From: Ornithinimicrobium sp. F0845
Lineage (GTDB): Bacteria; Actinomycetota; Actinomycetes; Actinomycetales; Dermatophilaceae
Assembly: GCF_023015765.1 (NCBI RefSeq)
Contig: NZ_JALKAL010000009.1
Location: 62,173-126,172, forward strand
Direction of reading: 5' to 3'
Length of the DNA: 64,000 nucleotides
A program made the translations under genes and the position numbers. This document shows positions 59,856 to 64,000 of this stretch, piece after piece; position 1 is the first letter of the stretch, and each line of letters begins with the position of its first letter. The notes below the pieces were generated by a model that saw only the letters and a list, made by a program, of their open reading frames with translations, was not told the origin of the DNA and searched no databases.

Positions 59856-60548
59856 TCAGCGGACGGTGGCGGCCAGCTCAGCCAGGTCCTGCAGGCTCAG
59901 TCCCTCCAGACCGGGGACCGTCACCATGCCCGTGACCTCCGGGATGGGCACGACGTGGGGTATGCCGATCGTCGGCACCTGGGCCGCGGTGGCCGAGTGC
60001 ACACCGGTGGGTGAGTCCTCCAGGGCGAGGCAGTCCCGGGCGTCGACGCCGAGACGTTCGACCGCCAGCAGGTAAGGGTCCGGGGACGGCTTTCCGTGGG
60101 TGACCTGATCACCGGTGACGACGGTGGCGAAGGTGCCCGGCGGCAGGTGTTCCAGCAGCACGTCCGCCAGCGGGGTCCACGACATCGTCACCAGGGCGCA
60201 GGGCACGCCGAGCTCTGCGCACTCGACCAGCAGCTCCCGGGCACCGGGGCGCCACGGTAGGTGGGCCCGGGTCCGGGCCACCACGCCGCTCAGCAGCGTG
60301 TCGACGACCTGCTCCGGGGTGCCGGTGACGGGGGTGCGGGCCAGGATGATTTCGGCAGACCGCAGGAGACTGTTGCCGACCAGCTCGACGGCGTCCTCCT
60401 GGGTCCACGTGCCGCCGGCGCGCGCGATCAGCTCGCCCTCCTCGGCCATCCAGTAGGGCTCGGTGTCGATCAGGGTGCCGTCCATGTCCCACAGCACCGC
60501 TGCGGGCAGCGGCGCCGGGTCGGCGCGAAGCTCGGGGAGGTCGGTCAC
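59856..60548 (-). CDS. HAD superfamily phosphatase (beta-phosphoglucomutase-like)
   Basis: The protein has 230 residues. Motif I LWDMDGTLIDTEPYW, motif II VTMSW, and motif III/IV GKPSPDPYLLAVERLGV and LEDSPTGVHSA are complete, with the small alpha cap between. It is a cytoplasmic sugar-phosphate phosphatase or mutase. The GTG start is at 60548. Confidence 0.92.
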   Translation of the reverse strand: MTDLPELRADPAPLPAAVLWDMDGTLIDTEPYWMAEEGELIARAGGTWTQEDAVELVGNSLLRSAEIILARTPVTGTPEQVVDTLLSGVVARTRAHLPWRPGARELLVECAELGVPCALVTMSWTPLADVLLEHLPPGTFATVVTGDQVTHGKPSPDPYLLAVERLGVDARDCLALEDSPTGVHSATAAQVPTIGIPHVVPIPEVTGMVTVPGLEGLSLQDLAELAATVR

Positions 60549-60664
60549 CGGTCGATCCTAGCGACGGCCCCCAGGCGTCTCCCACGCCCTCTGGCACCCG
60601 GGTGCGCGGGATTCGGGCCCGGGACTCGTAGGCTGACGCCTATCCGTCAGACCGGAGGCTGATC

Positions 60665-61516
60665 ATGATTGATGTGGGGCACGTGGGCGAGGTGAACGAC
60701 CCGATCGTCATCGCGGCCTTCGAGGGCTGGAATGACGCCGGTGAGAGCGCGACGCGGGCTGTTGAGCACCTGGTGCAGGCGTGGGACGCCGAGCTGATGG
60801 CGGTGATGGACCCGGAGGACTACTACGACTTCCAGGTGAACCGTCCCCGGGTGGCGCTGGTGAACGGCCAGCGCCAGCTGACCTGGCCCACGACCCGGGT
60901 CCTGCTGGCACGCGACACGCCGCTCGGGCGCGACGTCATACTCGTCCTCGGCATCGAGCCCTCGATCCGGTGGCGCACCTACGTCAACGAGCTCCTCACC
61001 CTCGCCATGGACCACGGGAGCACACTCTGGGTGTCGATGGGCGCGCTGCTGGCGGACGTGCCGCACAGCCGGCCGATCCCGGTCTCGGTGACCTCCGAGG
61101 ACGCCGAGCTCCGCGAGGTGCATGACGTGGAGCGCAGCACCTACGAGGGCCCCAGCGGCATCGTCGGGGTGCTCATGGACCAGGCGCACCAGAGGGACCT
61201 GCCCGGCCTCTCTGTGTGGGCGGCGGTGCCGCACTATGCCGGTGGTCCTCCCTCGCCCAAGGCGACGCTGGCGCTCGTGAGCCGGCTGGAGGAGCTCCTC
61301 GGCTGCGTCATCGACGACGGTGACCTCACGGAGCAGGCCCGGGCCTGGGAGCGCGGCGTCGACGAGCTGGCCGCCTCCGACGACGAGGTCGCGGAGTATG
61401 TCGAGGCGCTGGAGGACGCGCAGGACACCGCCGACCTGCCCGAGGCCAGCGGGGACGCCATCGCGCGGGAGTTCGAGAAGTACCTCAGGCGCCGGGGCGG
61501 CCACGAGGCGGGGTAG
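60665..61516 (+). CDS. PAC2 family protein
   Basis: The protein has 283 residues. It matches PAC2, named from proteasome assembly chaperone 2: VIAAFEGWNDAGESATRAVEHL, YYDFQVNRPRV, ILVLGIEPSIRWRTYVNELL, LGALLADVPHSRPIPV-like stretch, and VPHYAGGPPSPKATLALVSRLEELL. Whether it assists the 20S core in actinobacteria is not established. The C-terminus is acidic. It lies about 5.5 kb from arc. Confidence 0.92.
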   Translation: MIDVGHVGEVNDPIVIAAFEGWNDAGESATRAVEHLVQAWDAELMAVMDPEDYYDFQVNRPRVALVNGQRQLTWPTTRVLLARDTPLGRDVILVLGIEPSIRWRTYVNELLTLAMDHGSTLWVSMGALLADVPHSRPIPVSVTSEDAELREVHDVERSTYEGPSGIVGVLMDQAHQRDLPGLSVWAAVPHYAGGPPSPKATLALVSRLEELLGCVIDDGDLTEQARAWERGVDELAASDDEVAEYVEALEDAQDTADLPEASGDAIAREFEKYLRRRGGHEAG

Positions 61517-61576
61517 GTGTGCTGACCCCAGGAAGTCGGGGCGGCCCCACCGACCCGCAGGCCGGCCCACGGACGC

Positions 61577-62119
61577 TCACGCGAGCGCGCCTCGCAGGAC
61601 CACGCCGAGGGTCGGCCGCACGTCGGAGTCGTCGTGGCGACCGATGCGGTGCAGGATCAGCCCCTCCGCGCAGGCCATGATGGCCCCGGCGGACGCGCCG
61701 GGGTCCTGGGCTCCGAGGGCGCGCAGCACTGGCTCCAGGGCGGTTTCGATCTCGGCCCGGCCACGCCCCAGCGCCTCGCGCAGCACAGGGTCGTGGCTCG
61801 CCTCCATGAACAGCACGAGACGGGCCGTGGTCAGGACGCGCTGATCGCGGGTGGTGCGGTCCAGGAGGGCCACCAGCGCGTCGAGGAGCTCGTCGGCGGA
61901 CGCGGGGGTGAGTGCGGGGCCGACGCTCGCGAGATCCTTCTCGAGGATGGCGTCAGCCACGCCGGTCAGCAGGGCGTCGCGCGTGCGGAAGTAGTTCGAC
62001 GTCGACCCCGGCGGCAGCTCGGCCCGTGCATCGATCCGGCGGTGCGTCAGGGCGCTGAGCCCCTGGGTCCCGAGCAGCTCGATGGCGGCAGCGAGCGCCC
62101 GCTCACGTCGTGTCGTCAT
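61577..62119 (-). CDS. TetR family regulator
   Basis: The protein has 180 residues. The HTH reads RERALAAAIELLGTQGLSALTHRRIDARAELPPGSTSNYFRTRDALL. The ligand-binding half has no recognised specificity. The ATG at 62119 follows a small palindrome that could be its own operator. No obvious target gene is coupled to it. Confidence 0.9.
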   Translation of the reverse strand: MTTRRERALAAAIELLGTQGLSALTHRRIDARAELPPGSTSNYFRTRDALLTGVADAILEKDLASVGPALTPASADELLDALVALLDRTTRDQRVLTTARLVLFMEASHDPVLREALGRGRAEIETALEPVLRALGAQDPGASAGAIMACAEGLILHRIGRHDDSDVRPTLGVVLRGALA

Positions 62120-62125
62120 GACCGC

Positions 62126-62141
62126 CACTATATGAGTAGTG
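62126..62141. promoter_or_regulatory. candidate TetR operator
   Basis: CACTA and TAGTG flank 6 nt directly upstream of the TetR start, in a locally AT-rich stretch. This is typical of an autoregulatory site. Confidence 0.45.
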
Positions 62142-62172
62142 ACTGGAGCGTCACGAGCCTCAGGGGCGTGCG

Positions 62173-63318
62173 TTAGGCGGTGCCGTCGATGAGGGTGCGC
62201 AGTCGCGCGCCGAGGTGTTCCCAGCCCCAGGCGTCCTGCACCCACTCCCGCCCGGCGGCGCCCATCCGGGCGGCCCGGCCGGGGTCGCCCAGGACGCTGA
62301 TCACGGCCTCGGCGAGCCGGGGCACGTCCCGCCCGTCCACCACGAGCCCGGTGCGTCCGTCCAGCACCGTCTCGGGGGCCCCGCCGGAGGTCCCCGCGAT
62401 GACGGGCACCCCGGCAGCGGCGGCCTCCAGGTAGACGACGCCCAGGCCTTCGACGTCGAGGCCGCCCCCGCGGGTGCGGCAGGGCATCGCGAAGAGGTCG
62501 GGCATCGCGTAGTGCGCCGCGATCTCCTCGGAGGGGACGCGGCCGGTGAACAGCACGTCGTCGTCGACCCCGTGCTGGCTCACCAGGGTGCGCAGCTTCT
62601 TCTCGTAGGAGCCTTCGCCCGCGATCACCAGGGCGGCCCCCGGCACCGCTTGCCGGATCTGGGGCATCGCGCGGATCAGCGAGTCCGCCCCCTTGCGCGG
62701 CACCAGCCGGGACAGGCACAGCACGACGGGTCGGTCACCGAGGCCGTATCGCTCACGCAGCTCCGCCCTGGCGGCCGGGTCGGGCCGGAACTCCTCGGCC
62801 TCGACGCCGGAGGGCAGGTGGGCCGTGGACCCGGCCCTGCTGAAGGCCCCGTCGAGGCGGCGCCGGGTGTAGCGGCTGACGTAGGTCATCACGTCCGAGG
62901 CTCCGGCGATGCGACGCAGTGCCTGGCGTGTCCCGGGCGACATCCACCACCCGACCTCGTGGCCGTGCGTCGAGGCGATCACCCGCTGCACGCCGGCCTT
63001 CCTCAGCGCGGGAGCCATCAGGCCGAGCGGGGCTGCGGCGCCGAACCACACCGTCTCGATCTGGTGGGCGCGCACGAGCTCGGCCGCCTGGCGGACGACG
63101 TCGGGTGTCGGCACCATCATCGTGTGCCTGGACCGGACGACCTCGTAGGGCTGCGCGGCGTCGAAGGCCGCCATGTCGGCCTGGTGATAGTTCGAGGCGA
63201 AGACCGTCAGATCCTCCGCGGGGAGCTGCGCCGCGAAGTTGTGCAGATAGCTCTGGATGCCGCCGTGGCGCGGGGGGAAGTCGTTCGTGACCAGGAGCGT
63301 GCGTCGCACCCGCGTCAC
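62173..63318 (-). CDS. pimB: GT4 glycosyltransferase, PimB-like mannosyltransferase
   Basis: The protein has 381 residues. The GT-B fold is shown by [48 protein letters not shown] and the [29 protein letters not shown] donor-binding block. It fits PimB-type enzymes that add the second mannose to phosphatidylinositol mannosides. The specificity is inferred. The GTG at 63318 overlaps the mshC stop (GTGA). Confidence 0.75.
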   Translation of the reverse strand: MTRVRRTLLVTNDFPPRHGGIQSYLHNFAAQLPAEDLTVFASNYHQADMAAFDAAQPYEVVRSRHTMMVPTPDVVRQAAELVRAHQIETVWFGAAAPLGLMAPALRKAGVQRVIASTHGHEVGWWMSPGTRQALRRIAGASDVMTYVSRYTRRRLDGAFSRAGSTAHLPSGVEAEEFRPDPAARAELRERYGLGDRPVVLCLSRLVPRKGADSLIRAMPQIRQAVPGAALVIAGEGSYEKKLRTLVSQHGVDDDVLFTGRVPSEEIAAHYAMPDLFAMPCRTRGGGLDVEGLGVVYLEAAAAGVPVIAGTSGGAPETVLDGRTGLVVDGRDVPRLAEAVISVLGDPGRAARMGAAGREWVQDAWGWEHLGARLRTLIDGTA

Positions 63319-64000
63319 AGCCTGACGCCAAGCAGCGCGTCGACCGCGGCCCCGACGGCTGCACGGTCGCCGGGCGCCCCCGCACCGACCCACTCGTCCA
63401 CCACGCGCAGCGCCGTCGGGGAGTCCAGGTCGTCGGCCAGGGCGGCCCGCACGGTCCCGATCACCGAGGCCTCGGGGCCCACGCCCGTCGTTCCGTCCGC
63501 GGTACTCACCGTCCCGCCGGCAACAGCGCGCCAGGCCGCGAGCCGGTCCACCGCGTCCTGGAGGATCTGCGGTGTCCAGTCCCACGGCTGACGGTAGTGC
63601 TGCCCCAGCAGCGCCAGCCGGATGGCCATCGGGTCAACCCCGTCGCGGCGCAGCGCGGAGACGATCACCAGGTTGCCCTTGGACTTGCTCATCTTCTCGC
63701 CGTCCAGCCCCACCATCGCCTGGTGCACGTAGGCGCTGGCGAAGGCCTGGCCGGTCAGCGCCCGGGACTGGACGGCACTCATCTCGTGGTGCGGGAAGAT
63801 CAGGTCGGTCCCCCCGCCCTGGATGTCGAAGGTCTCGCCGAGGTAGCGCAGCGCGATCGTGGTGCACTCGATGTGCCACCCCGGCCGCCCCTCCCCCAGG
63901 GACTCACCGGGCCAGTGCGGCTCACCCTCGCGGTGGGCACGCCACAGCAACGGGTCCAGCCGGTCCCGCTTGCCGGGACGATCCGGGTCGCCGCCACGCT
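63315..64000 (-). CDS. mshC: mycothiol ligase MshC (5' end outside window)
   Basis: The C-terminal 228 codons are visible; the frame is open to the right edge, so the HIGH motif is missing. It is related to cysteinyl-tRNA synthetase: [41 protein letters not shown], and KMSKS in [13 protein letters not shown]. The end [18 protein letters not shown] and the short C-terminus without an anticodon domain are typical of MshC. It ligates Cys to GlcN-inositol in mycothiol synthesis. Confidence 0.92.
   Translation of the reverse strand, partial: RGGDPDRPGKRDRLDPLLWRAHREGEPHWPGESLGEGRPGWHIECTTIALRYLGETFDIQGGGTDLIFPHHEMSAVQSRALTGQAFASAYVHQAMVGLDGEKMSKSKGNLVIVSALRRDGVDPMAIRLALLGQHYRQPWDWTPQILQDAVDRLAAWRAVAGGTVSTADGTTGVGPEASVIGTVRAALADDLDSPTALRVVDEWVGAGAPGDRAAVGAAVDALLGVRL

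Overview
High-GC actinobacterial chromosome, most likely order Micrococcales (Intrasporangiaceae/Ornithinimicrobium-type). The placement is inferred from gene content: the Pup-proteasome system, RbpA, a mycothiol ligase (mshC), PimB- and Ppm1-like mannosyl lipid enzymes, frequent GTG starts and many 4-nt ATGA/GTGA gene overlaps. There are no rRNA, tRNA, IS or CRISPR elements. About 60 protein genes are packed on both strands.

Region 1 (1-26 kb) is a mosaic of short operons. It holds an alpha/beta hydrolase tail, the C-terminal remnant of a MazF/PemK-type toxin, a flavin-fold protein and a barstar-like protein, then hemerythrin and rhomboid genes. Next come a YjbR/Imm-like pair, two multidomain sensor kinases that look like one phosphorelay, two MFS exporters and a patatin. 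They are followed by a sugar-phosphate epimerase with an AI-2E-type permease, CsbD, and rbpA behind a clear SigR/SigH-type promoter. fxsA-ppm1-lnt form a lipid and lipoprotein group. The class I DAHP synthase sits behind a 20-codon leader peptide carrying Tyr-Trp-Leu-Phe and strong RNA inverted repeats. An amidohydrolase, a divergent KamA-type radical SAM enzyme, YbaK and an RDD protein complete the region.

Region 2 (26-43.4 kb, nearly all minus strand) is the conserved actinobacterial protein-quality-control block. In order of transcription it reads dop-pup-prcB-prcA-pafA, two FKBP prolyl isomerases, a membrane protein, DUF3866, pafB-pafC, tatA-tatC, a lipid kinase, the helicase helY and a PH-domain protein. 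Dop and PafA process and ligate Pup, PrcA/PrcB form the proteolytic core, and PafBC is a WYL-domain transcription factor.

Region 3 (43.4-53.4 kb) separates dop from arc, which are usually close. It holds a TetR gene with an MFS exporter fused to beta-sandwich domains, a DUF3054 protein, a LytS/LytTR two-component system, and two sodium:solute symporter modules with small membrane partners. These are probably for acetate or other short carboxylates. A short Pro-Pro-Pro leader ORF precedes the second module.

Region 4 (53.4-64 kb) resumes the conserved block: arc (mpa), trmI, a divergent secreted cupin/LuxR pair, a site-2 protease, a RecB-like nuclease, a HAD phosphatase, a PAC2 protein, a TetR regulator, pimB and mshC. 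mshC runs off the window.

The strongest unexplained signals are the DAHP synthase leader region, a recurrent GTATGCC-type DNA word that forces rare codons in all three frames, and A-rich direct repeats with a 32-nt period just upstream of pafC and helY.
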